From CAVTJL01 sp963752325 (GTDB taxonomy: Bacteria > Pseudomonadota > Alphaproteobacteria > Geminicoccales > Geminicoccaceae): a stretch of 64,000 bases of DNA. Of the stretch, positions 55,298 to 63,407 are shown in pieces. A program made the position numbers and the translations under genes. Under the pieces are notes generated by a model. It saw nothing but the letters and a program-made list of their open reading frames with translations. It searched no databases and was not told the DNA's origin. The first letter of the stretch is position 1, and the number at the start of each line of letters is the position of its first letter. The stretch lies in NCBI GenBank assembly GCA_963752325.1, contig CAVVXU010000007.1, positions 310,001 to 374,000 of the forward strand, read 5' to 3'.

Positions 55298-56767
55298 CCC
55301 GGCCCTCGCTCCAGCGTCCCACCAGATCGACGATGCCCGGCAGCTCGGGAAAGGCCTCCAGCAGCAGCTTTCTGTAAAAGGCCTCCTCGGGCCCGCGCAC
55401 GGCGTCGCCGGGCAGATCCTTGCCCAGGGGCGTCGTCAGCCGCTCCAGGAGATCGGCAAAGCCGCTGCCCTGGTCGAACTGCGACTTGTCCCGCCAGGCG
55501 ATCTCCTCGGGCAGCAGGTCCGCGAAGGCTTTTCGGAGAATCCACTTCTCGATGCGCCGCTCGCCCTTGGAAAAAAGCTTCCAGCCGACGGGCAGGCGCA
55601 TCGCCAGCGCCACGAGCTCGCAGTCGAGATAGGGCACGCGCGCCTCGAGCCCGTGCGCCATCGTCATCCGGTCGACCCGCTGCAGGTTCACGTCGTGCAT
55701 CGCCTCGAGCGAGCGTCGCAGCTCCAGCGCCAGCTCGGAGCGGTCGGCATAGTCCCGGTGATAGCGGTAGCCGGCGAAGAGCTCGTCCGCACCCTCGCCG
55801 GTCAGGATCACCTTCACATGCCCAGCGGCGAGCCGGCTCACGAGCCAGCAGGGCACGGCGCTCCGCACGAGGTCCTGATCGAAGCTCTCGAGATGGGCGA
55901 CGACCCGTGGCAGCTCCTCGAGCACGCTCTCGGGATCGACGATCAGCTCGTGATGGATGGTGCCCAGATGGTCGGCGACGCGGCGTGCCGCTTTCAGGTC
56001 CTCGCTGTCCTCGAGCCCCACCGCGAAGGTGTGCAGCTCGGGCAGATGCTGGCGCGCCACCGCGCAGACGATACTGCTGTCGAGCCCGCCTGACAAAAGA
56101 CAGCCCAGCGGCACGTCGCTCCTCAGCCGCTTGACCACCGAGGCCTCGACCGTGCGCCTGCAGCGCCGCCACCGCCTCGTCCAGGTCGCGGAAGCGCGGC
56201 TCGGCCGGGGGCAGGGCGTAGTAGCGCCGGCTGCCGCCCGCCGTGTCGATCAGGCTGCCGGGCGGCACCGCGCGGATCCGGTCGGTGAAGGGTGCGAGCG
56301 CCTTGATCTCCGACGCGAAGAGAACGGCGCCCTCGTCATGGCCCATATAGAGCGGCTTGATCCCCAGCGCGTCGCGCCCGACAAGCAGGCGGTCGCCGTC
56401 CTGCATCACGAAAGCGAACATGCCGTCGAGCCCGCCCACGCCGTCGGGGCCGCGCTGCGATCATGCAGCGGAGGATGCTTTCGGAATCGCTGCCGGTGCG
56501 AAAGCCATCGGCACCGAGCTCCGCCCGCAGCGCCCGATCATTGTAGATCATGCCGTTGGCGACCAGCGACCGGTCGCCCTCTGCGAGCAGAGGCTGGATG
56601 CCGGTGGCCGGATCGATGATCGCGAGCCGCCTGTGGCCCATCACGGCGCGAACGCCGTCCGGCTCGTGGATGCCCTGGCCGTCCGGCCCGCGATGGGCCT
56701 GCGCCTCCAGCATCGCCTCGACGATGCCCCGGTCGCGCCTGCCCCAGATCACTGCAATGCCGCACAT
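55287..56767 (-). CDS. asnB: Asparagine synthase (glutamine-hydrolysing)
   Basis: About 493 residues. The glutaminase domain starts MCGIAVIWG with the catalytic Cys2 after Met removal, RGPDGQGIHEPDGVRAVMGHRRLAIID near residue 28 and GRDALGIKPLYMGH near 125. The synthetase domain has the PP-loop LLSGGLDSSIVCAVA near 225 and LTGEGADELFAGY near 320, with YLDCELVALAMRLP near 375. Two frame breaks (near 56450 and near 56145) divide it; both sides join cleanly on family alignment, so indel errors are likely. The shortish length is typical of the small AsnB group that amidates amino acids, peptides or sugars. Confidence 0.85.
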
Positions 56768-56810
56768 GAGAGGCTAGCTAGAAGGGCAGCGCCGCAGGCG
56801 CAACCGTCCC

Positions 56811-56887
56811 GGGAAACCCTGCCTCCGCCAGCGAGCGGGAAAAGGCCCGCCGCGGCACCTGCTGGGAGGATCGGCGCCGAAGTCTCG
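56811..56887 (+). repeat. Displaced, diverged copy of the FAD-monooxygenase 3' end
   Basis: This 77-base stretch aligns in the same orientation with the last codons of the monooxygenase gene at 57918-57995; shared blocks include GCCTCCGCCAGC, GCCCGCCG, GCACCTGCT and GGATCG, roughly 80% identity by eye with small gaps. On the minus strand it reads LAEAGFPG and ends in its own stop, parallel to LAEAGFPEGNR-stop of the gene. Between the two copies lies the DUF6338 cassette, so this is the kind of scar left when an element integrates at a gene's 3' end and replaces the tail. Confidence 0.72.
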
Positions 56888-57036
56888 CGCCTCAGCTGCG
56901 TCTGGTGACCGACGCCGTAACTTATGGTAGAAGTCTCGAGAGGGGCTACGACCACCACGCCAAGCTGCTATCGACCCTGCCGGGCAGGGCGATGGCCGAT
57001 GCGGGGGTATCGGCTCGGCGAGTGGAAAGCGAAGAT

Positions 57037-57654
57037 ATGACGGAGGTCAGATCTCTCGATCAGCTGTCCGTGGTCCTCGGATATATCGTCCCGGGCTTGA
57101 TAGTCTTGTACATTCGGGCTTAATTCCTGACCGGCAGACTGCGGTCTCATCAGGACGAGATTCTAAGTTACTTTGCGATCTCAGTGATCTACCTGTCCAT
57201 CGTTCAGGCAATCACGCCCGCCGTCACCGGAAGCGCGCTCCCGCTCCATGAGGAGACGCCGTACGCCCTGCCAATAATACTTATCGGCGCGGTAGGTTTT
57301 GGCGTCCTGATGGGCCTCAATGCGAGCCTCGGCGTAACTCGTCTGTTTCTTCGGAAGATCGGCATTTCCATACCCCACGTCCTGGGCTCGGCTTGGGATT
57401 TCAAATTTTCGCATTTCAGCGAATGTCTGATGACCATCACGCTCAAGGATGGAAGCCGGATCTCCGGCTGGTGCGGTACGGGTGCCTTCATCGGTTCGGA
57501 GCCCGAAAGCCGGGATATCTACCTCGAGCAAATCTATGACGTAGACGAGGAGGGGAACTGGATCCTACGCACTCCAGGAAAGAGTATCTATATCACAGGC
57601 GGAGAGGTGCGCCTCATCGAGTTCATTCCGTCAAGCGCAGGAGGATCATCGTGA
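57037..57654 (+). CDS. DUF6338-like membrane protein, with an in-frame stop
   Basis: About 206 codons if read through a TAA at 57121-57123. The part before the stop (VVLGYIVPGLIVLYIRA) is a hydrophobic segment; after it come SYFAISVIYLSIVQAITP and a third segment LPIILIGAVGFGVLMGLNASLG, then a soluble domain with SAWDFKFSH, TITLKDGSRISGWCGTGAFIGSEPESRDIYLEQIYDVDEEGNW and GEVRLIEF, all resembling DUF6338, a family of unknown function. If the TAA is real, a GTG at 57184 would give a 156-residue protein lacking the first helix. GC is clearly lower than in neighbours. The stop overlaps the next start (GTGA). Confidence 0.62.
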
Positions 57655-57845
57655 GGGACGACCTCGGAAAGCGGGTTGGACAACAGGGCGGCAATGAGAG
57701 GGCAGATAGGGGCTATGTCCCTCGGCCGGCTCCGCCCAATCACGGCGTAAATAACGGCTATCAGCCTGAGACCGGCCGGAAGCCGACCTCGGCGCCGGCA
57801 TCGGTTCCGAAGCAGCCGAGCAGCGTTCAGCCGCCCAAGAAGTGA
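57651..57845 (+). CDS. Small Gly/Pro/Gln-rich protein coupled to DUF6338
   Basis: 64 residues, GTG start overlapping the DUF6338 stop (GTGA) and a GGAGGATC ribosome site just inside the upstream gene. Not a recognised family; the sequence is polar and disordered-looking, with GYVPRPAPPNHG and NGYQPETGRKPTS as imperfect GY-x-P repeats and a basic, Pro-rich tail ending PKK. No signal peptide or membrane segment. Coupling implies that it works with the DUF6338 protein, perhaps as its cytosolic partner. Confidence 0.55.
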   Translation: MRDDLGKRVGQQGGNERADRGYVPRPAPPNHGVNNGYQPETGRKPTSAPASVPKQPSSVQPPKK

Positions 57846-57901
57846 CACATCGGCGGGCGGCATTGTCGCCGGTTGGCCCAGCAGCATAGCCGGGCCTCCG
57901 C

Positions 57902-59143
57902 CTACCGGTTCCCCTCTGGGAACCCCGCCTCCGCCAGCAGCCTGAAAAAAAGCCCGCCGTCGCACCTGCTCGTGGGATCGACGCCGCCGTTCTCGGCCAT
58001 GAAGGCGATCGGCTCGGGGCGCTGGCGCTTGCCCTCGATGTAGCACCCCAGCCAGCGCGACCGCTCGACCAGCGCCCGGCTCGCCGGGCTCGCGCTCCGC
58101 GGCATAGCGCTCGAGGCCTTCCTCGACCTCGCCCTCGGCCAGGGCCTCGGCCAGCGCTATCGCATCGATGCCGGCCTTGATCGCCCCCATGCCCACATGT
58201 GGCCGCGCGACGAAGGCGGCATCGCCCAGAAGGGCGATCCGCCCCTGGCACATGCGCGGCGACAGGAGGTCGCCGATCGGCTGGAACAGCGGGCTCAGCG
58301 TCGCCAGCACCATCTCCGTCCAGACCGGGTGCAGGAGCGTCTCGGCGTCGTGGCGGAGCGCCCGCATCACCTCCGGCCGGATCAGGTGCGGTGGGATCCC
58401 GCTCGCATGGACACGACCCGTCGCGTCCGTCTGCATGTCGCGGCAGCGTCCTTCGCGGCGTCGACGGGCCGGTACCAGACGAAGTTGTAGTAGCGCCGCC
58501 CCGGCGTCACGTCGTCGTTGGGGCCTGGCACCGGGTAGCCCAGGATGTGCTCGCCCTCGAGCAGGCCCCAGCCGAAGCAGCCGAAGAGCGCTGCATGCGT
58601 CTCGGGCGACAGCGCCCCCTCCTCGACCATGCCGCGCCAGGCGATGTAGCCCGCATACTCGAGCTCGACCTCGGGGAAGAGCTGGCGCCGCACGGTCGAG
58701 CGCACGCCGTCCGCCGCGACCAGCACCTCGCCCCTGACCGTCTCGCCGCTCTCGAGATGGGCCACGACGCCATCCCGGTCCTGCTCGACCCGCGTGACGC
58801 CGACGCCGCGCCGCACCCGCTCTTCGGGAAATACCTCCGATAAAAGCGTGTAGAGCCGCGACCAGGAGGTGCAGAGCTGCGGCATGCGCAGCCGGCCGGC
58901 GATGCTGCCGTCCCTGTTGAAGGCGACGCGCTCCTCGATCGGCACGCCCACGCTGCCGTCGACCCTGGCACCGGCGCCGAGCAGGCCCTGCAGCATCGGC
59001 GGATGCACCCCGAGCCCCGCGCCGCGCCCCTCGAGCCGCCGGTTGGTCCGCTCGATCACCGTGACGTCCCATCCCGAGCGGAGAAGGGTGCAGGCCGCGG
59101 ACATGCCTCCCAGCGAGCCCCCGACGACGATTGCGCGCCGCAT
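57902..59143 (-). CDS. FAD-dependent aromatic-type monooxygenase
   Basis: About 413-residue flavoprotein hydroxylase. The FAD-binding GGSLGGMSAACTLLRSGWDVTVIER is at residues 8-32, VLVAADGVRSTVRR near 160 is the DG motif, and GRIALLGDAAFVARPHVGMGAIKAGIDAIALAEAL near 300 is the second FAD motif. Two frame breaks (near 58435 and near 58085) split it; the C-terminus MAENGGVDPTSRCDGGLFFRLLAEAGFPEGNR lies in a third frame. It resembles 2,6-dihydroxypyridine or salicylate hydroxylases, but the substrate is not settled. Its 3' end borders the DUF6338 cassette. Confidence 0.82.
57918..57995 (+). repeat. Resident 3' end of the FAD monooxygenase, direct repeat partner
   Basis: Partner of the diverged copy at 56811-56887, in the same orientation and about 1.1 kb away. 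It is the functional tail of the monooxygenase gene. The pair brackets the DUF6338 and small-protein genes. Confidence 0.72.
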
Positions 59144-59280
59144 CAGGCCGCCCCCGGCATCATCGACGCGGGGGCGATGAGCTCCCGTCTGCCTATATCT
59201 AGGTGTGTATTCCTTGACTTGCGCCGCCCTGTCCGTCATAAGCTTCTCGATTTTCCTTGGCCCTCGACCGGAGCCCAGTC

Positions 59281-60144
59281 ATGCCCGATTCTGCCCCCAG
59301 CACACCCAAAAAACGTGGCCCGAAGACCCCCGAAGGCAAGGCGCGCTCGTCCATGAACGCCCTCAAGCACGGCCTCCGCTCCAAGCGCTTTTTGTTGCTT
59401 CCCGAGGAAGACCCCGAGGACTTCGCGTCGCTCGTCGCGGACATCCGGGCCGCCTACGGCCCCGAGGACGCGGTCGAGTGCGCGCAGGTCGAGGCGATCG
59501 CGGTCGCGATGTGGCGGGAGATCCGCGCCGACCGCGTCGAGACCGAGGTGATGGCGGGGCAACCTTCCCGGCATGAAGGGCCACGGCCACGGCACCGACC
59601 TCTACGGACGCGAGGAGCGCGCCGCGCTGACCACGGCGCTGCGCTACCGCACCCACGCGCAGATGGAGACGAAGCGCGCCACCGACCTCTTCTGGTGCCA
59701 CCGGAAGGCGCGTCTGGCCGAGCTGCTCGAGCCCGCGGCCGAGGTGGACGAGGATATGAAGCGCCCGCCGGCGAGGCTGCAGCGCTTTGCACGAACGAAT
59801 TCCCAGCCGAGCCGGCGCCGCCGCCGAGCGCTCCTGAGCCTGCGCCCGCTGCCGCCACGGAAGCGTGCACGAACGAATTCGAGCCCGCGGCCGTCACGGC
59901 CGAGCCGTCGTGCACGAACGAATTCGAAGGCACGGAGCCGGCGGCGGCGGAGCAGTCCGCCGACAACACCGTCACCCTTCTCTCGACCTACCGGGCGCTG
60001 AAAAAGCAGTCGGCGGGGGATGCCTGGTTCTGGCTGAACCAGCTGACCCCGGAAGACATGGAAAAGATCAAGAGCGCGGTGGCGAACGAGCTCGAGCGGT
60101 CGCGTGACAGGACCGGGCAGCCCGACCTGCCGGGCGCTTCCTGA
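59281..60144 (+). CDS. Hypothetical protein with KRGPKTPEGKARS motif and CTNEF repeats
   Basis: About 287 residues; a recurrent alphaproteobacterial protein type of unknown function. It opens with KKRGPKTPEGKARSSMNALKHGLRSKRFLLLPEEDPEDFASLV, also seen in proteins of prophages and mobile elements, then a helical middle (GREERAALTTALRYRTHAQMETKRATDLFWCHRKARLAELLE). The C-terminal third is a Pro/Ala-rich linker holding three CTNEF units before NTVTLLSTYRALKKQSAGDAWFWLNQLTPEDMEKIK. Two compensating frame breaks (near 59565 and 59770) are needed to join these parts. Divergent from the monooxygenase gene. Confidence 0.6.
   Translation: MPDSAPSTPKKRGPKTPEGKARSSMNALKHGLRSKRFLLLPEEDPEDFASLVADIRAAYGPEDAVECAQVEAIAVAMWREIRADRVETEVMAGQPSRHEGPRPRHRPLRTRGARRADHGAALPHPRADGDEARHRPLLVPPEGASGRAARARGRGGRGYEAPAGEAAALCTNEFPAEPAPPPSAPEPAPAAATEACTNEFEPAAVTAEPSCTNEFEGTEPAAAEQSADNTVTLLSTYRALKKQSAGDAWFWLNQLTPEDMEKIKSAVANELERSRDRTGQPDLPGAS
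59788..59925 (+). repeat. Three identical 15-base direct repeats encoding CTNEF
   Basis: TGCACGAACGAATTC occurs exactly at 59788-59802, 59866-59880 and 59911-59925. The start-to-start distances are 78 and 45 bases, both multiples of three, so each copy reads CTNEF in the frame of the hypothetical protein. Linkers between copies (Ala/Pro/Glu-rich) are not conserved, while the 15-mers are identical at every wobble position. Confidence 0.9.
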
Positions 60145-60496
60145 GGTCCGGATGAGATCGGGCCGTCCGGCCCGGCGCGCCCCAGCCCGGCGTGACGGTG
60201 GCGGGCCAAAGCAACGGCCTTCGGATCAGATCCCTTTACAAATCGTCCTCGGCTTCGACATACTGTGGGAGGTCACTTCAAGAAGATCGAGATGGCGATC
60301 GCGGGTCCGACATCGCAGGTCAGTGTTTCGGGAGGCCGTCCGGCCCCCGAGCTGCTGCGCGTGCTCGGCCTCGAGCTCCTGAGCCTGGATCTGGCGCTTC
60401 GACTTAGCTGCCCCTGAGCCCGCCCAAAAACAGCGCGCGTTCAGGGGTCTCGTCCTCGCCGAAGCCACATCCGGATTTTTCTTGGGAGCCTCCATC
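60145..60496. other. 352-bp intergenic region upstream of leuA
   Basis: No supportable gene. A seven-base inverted repeat (CCCCTGA at 60411-60417, TCAGGGG at 60441-60447, 23-base loop) lies 50 bases before the leuA start; there is no T run and no convincing leucine-rich leader peptide, so an attenuator is not supported. The region must hold the leuA promoter. Confidence 0.5.
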
Positions 60497-62084
60497 ATGG
60501 CCGAATCCAAACATCCTGTAGCCGAGACCGTGGCCGCCGCCGCGGGCGGCGATCACGTGGTGATCTTCGACACGACGCTGCGCGACGGCGAGCAGGCGCC
60601 CGGCTGCTCGATGAACGTCGAGGAGAAGCTCAGGGTCGCCAAGGTCCTCGAGAACATGGGCGTCGACGTCATCGAGGCGGGCTTCCCGATCGCCTCGGAC
60701 GGCGACTTCGAGGCCGTCAGCAAGATCGCCGCGCTCGTCAAGGAGAGCGTGGTCTGCGGGCTCGCCCGCGCCAACGCCGCCGACATCGACCGGGCTGGCG
60801 AGGCGGTCAAGCCCGCCGCCCGCTCGCGTATCCACACCTTCATCGGCACCTCGCCGCTGCACCGGCAGTACCAGCTCCAGCTCGACGCCGAGGCGGTCCA
60901 CGAGCGCGTGGTCGACAGCGTGACGCGGGCGCGCCGCTACACCGACAATGTCGAGTGGAGCGGGATGGACGCCTCGCGCACCGAGCACGACTTTCTCTTC
61001 CGCTGCATCGAGAGCGCGATCCGCTGCGGGGCGACGACGATCAACATCCCGGACACGGTGGGCTATTCCTACCCGGAGGAGTTCGCAGACCTCATCCGCG
61101 CCATCCGCGAGAACGTGCCCAACATCGACAAGGCGGTGATCTCGGTCCACTGCCACAACGATCTGGGCCTCGCGGTCGCCAACAGCCTGCTCGCCGTCCA
61201 GGTGGGTGCACGGCAGATCGAGTGCACCATCAACGGCATCGGCGAGCGTGCCGGCAACGCCTCCCTCGAGGAGGTCGTGATGGCGATCCGGACGCGGAAC
61301 GACGTCCTGCCCTACAAGACGCGGATCGTCACTCAGGACATCATGAAGGCCTCGCGGCTGGTCTCGGCCATCACCGGCTTCAACGTCCAGCCCAACAAGG
61401 CCATCGTCGGCGCCAACGCCTTCGCGCACGAGAGCGGCATCCACCAGGATGGCGTGCTCAAGAACGCCGAGACGTACGAGATCATGCGGCCGGAGGATGT
61501 GGGGCTCGTCCGCTCCAGCCTCGTCATGGGCAAGCACTCCGGCCGCCACGCCTTCAAGAAAAAGCTCGAGGAGCTGGGCTTCGCGCTGGGCGACAATGCC
61601 TTGAACGAGGCGTTCGTGCGCTTCAAGACGCTGGCCGACCGCAAGAAGGACGTGCTCGACGAGGATCTGGTGGCGCTGGTCGACGACCAGATCCAGACCG
61701 GCGAGCAGCGGATCAAGTTCGTGAGCCTCTATGTGCAGTGCGGCTCGGTGCTGCGCCCCCAGGCCGATCTCGTCCTCGACGTCGACGGCGAGCGGAAGTC
61801 GGCGCACAGCGAGGGCGACGGGCCGGTCGATGCGATCTTCCGCACGATCCGCGAGCTCTTCCCGCACGAGGCTGGCCTCGCCCTCTTCCAGATCCATGCC
61901 GTCACCGAGGGCACAGACGCCCAGGCCGTAGTTTCCGTGCGGCTCGAGGAGCATGGCAAGACGCGTCAACGGTCAGGCCGCCGACACCGACACGATGGTT
62001 GCCTCGGCACGTGCCTATATCGCGGCGCTGAATAAGCTGGTAACCAAACGCGAGAAAACCGCCCCGGCCGCTCTATCGGCCTGA
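60497..62084 (+). CDS. leuA: 2-isopropylmalate synthase
   Basis: First committed enzyme of leucine synthesis (acetyl-CoA plus 2-oxoisovalerate), about 528 residues. The start of the TIM barrel is VVIFDTTLRDGEQAPGCSMN near residue 25; metal-binding HCHNDLGLAVANSLLAV near 218 and NGIGERAGNASLEEVVMAI near 245 are intact, and HESGIHQDGVLKN near 315 closes the catalytic domain, followed by the LeuA allosteric domain. A frame break near 61960 interrupts the tail: ...VVSVRLEE continues in another frame as NGQAADTDTMVASARAYIAALNKLVTKRE-stop. Loss of leuA would make the strain a leucine auxotroph, so this is strong evidence for sequencing indels in this assembly. Confidence 0.93.
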
Positions 62085-62148
62085 GCGAGCCTAGGGTGGT
62101 TGTAGCCGACGTTAACCTTGCGGTCAGCGGGCCGGGCTAGGATACGAG

Positions 62149-62180
62149 CGGAGAGGTCTTGCGGCCTCTCCGTTTCGTCT
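62149..62180 (+). terminator. Hairpin with T-rich tail between leuA and mreB
   Basis: An eight-base perfect stem, CGGAGAGG (62149-62156) and CCTCTCCG (62165-62172), is followed by TTTCGTCT. It lies 65 bases after the leuA stop and 31 bases before the mreB start. A terminator for leuA is the simplest reading; it could also be part of the mreB 5' leader. Confidence 0.55.
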
Positions 62181-62210
62181 GTCCGGAGCGGCTTGGAGCA
62201 GCAGCACCCT

Positions 62211-63251
62211 ATGTTCGCACGTCTTTTCGGCATGTTCTCCGCGGACATGGCGATCGATCTCGGAACCGCGAACACCCTGGTCTACGTGAAGGGTCGCGGC
62301 ATCGTCCTGAACGAGCCGTCGGTCGTCGCCATCGCCACGATCAAGGGCCGCAAGCAGGTCCTGGCGGTGGGCGAGGAGGCCAAGCAGATGGTCGGGCGCA
62401 CGCCCGGCAACATCGAGGCCATCCGCCCCTTGCGCGACGGGGTCATCGCCGACTTCGAGGTCGCCGAGGAGATGATCAAGCACTTCATCCGGAAGGTGCA
62501 TCCCAGACGCAGCTTCGCCACGCCGCGGGTCATCATCTGCGTACCCTCGGGCTCGACCGCGGTCGAGCGCCGCGCCATCCAGGAAAGTGCCGAGAGCGCC
62601 GGTGCCCGGCGCGTCTTCCTGATCGAGGAGCCGATGGCGGCGGCCATCGGGGCCGGGCTGCCGGTCACCGAGCCCAGCGGCAGCATGGTGGTCGACATCG
62701 GCGGCGGCACCACCGAGGTCGCCATCCTCTCCCTGGGCGGCATCGTCTATGCCCGCTCGATCCGGGTGGGCGGCAACAAGATGGACGAGTCGATCATCAG
62801 CTACGTCCGCCGCAACCACAATCTCCTGATCGGCGAGGCCACGGCCGAGAACATCAAGAAGCGGATCGGCTCGGCCTGCCTGCCGGAGGACGGCACGGGC
62901 GAGGTCATGGACATCAAGGGCCGCGATCTCATGAACGGCGTGCCGAAGGAGATCGTCATCAGCCAGCGCCAGATCGCCGAGAGCCTGGCCGAGCCCGTGA
63001 CGGCCATCATCGAGGCGGTGAAGGTGGCGCTCGAGCACACAGCACCCGAGCTCTCGGCCGACATCGTCGACAAGGGCATCGTGCTCACCGGCGGCGGGGC
63101 GCTGCTGGGCAATCTCGACTTCGTGCTGCGGCACGCCACCGGCCTGCCGGTGAGCCTCGCCGACGAGCCGCTCACCTGTGTCGCTCTCGGCACAGGACGC
63201 TGTCTCGAGGAGATGCGCACATTGCGCAATGTGCTGCACACGGCCTATTAA
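62211..63251 (+). CDS. mreB: Rod shape-determining protein MreB
   Basis: 346-residue bacterial actin that directs lateral cell-wall synthesis. Phosphate 1 MAIDLGTANTLVYVKGRGIVLNEPSVVA near residue 12, phosphate 2 SGSMVVDIGGGTTEVAILSLGGIV near 160, and the adenosine motif GIVLTGGGALLGNLDFVL near 285 are intact. The ATG at 62211 gives the canonical short N-terminus (MFARLFGMFSADMAIDLG); a longer frame from 62118 is rejected. Followed by mreC, indicating a rod-shaped or curved cell. Confidence 0.95.
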   Translation: MFARLFGMFSADMAIDLGTANTLVYVKGRGIVLNEPSVVAIATIKGRKQVLAVGEEAKQMVGRTPGNIEAIRPLRDGVIADFEVAEEMIKHFIRKVHPRRSFATPRVIICVPSGSTAVERRAIQESAESAGARRVFLIEEPMAAAIGAGLPVTEPSGSMVVDIGGGTTEVAILSLGGIVYARSIRVGGNKMDESIISYVRRNHNLLIGEATAENIKKRIGSACLPEDGTGEVMDIKGRDLMNGVPKEIVISQRQIAESLAEPVTAIIEAVKVALEHTAPELSADIVDKGIVLTGGGALLGNLDFVLRHATGLPVSLADEPLTCVALGTGRCLEEMRTLRNVLHTAY

Positions 63252-63407
63252 CGCTCTACCGGTGATAGTAAGACGGCGGCGTGATCGGCCGCCCCATGCT
63301 GGGCCGGGGTCGCCACGGGACATGAGCCGAGGGGTGCCCGCCTGGCGACGGCTGCGAACGAGAACCCTCGGGCCCCTGATCGGGGCTCTGGTTGGGCTGG
63401 ATGTGCG

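Noticed and set aside
63251..63300. GC-rich hairpin (GGCGGC...GCCGCC) after mreB as a terminator
   Set aside because: There is no T run and mreC follows closely, so termination here is not supported.
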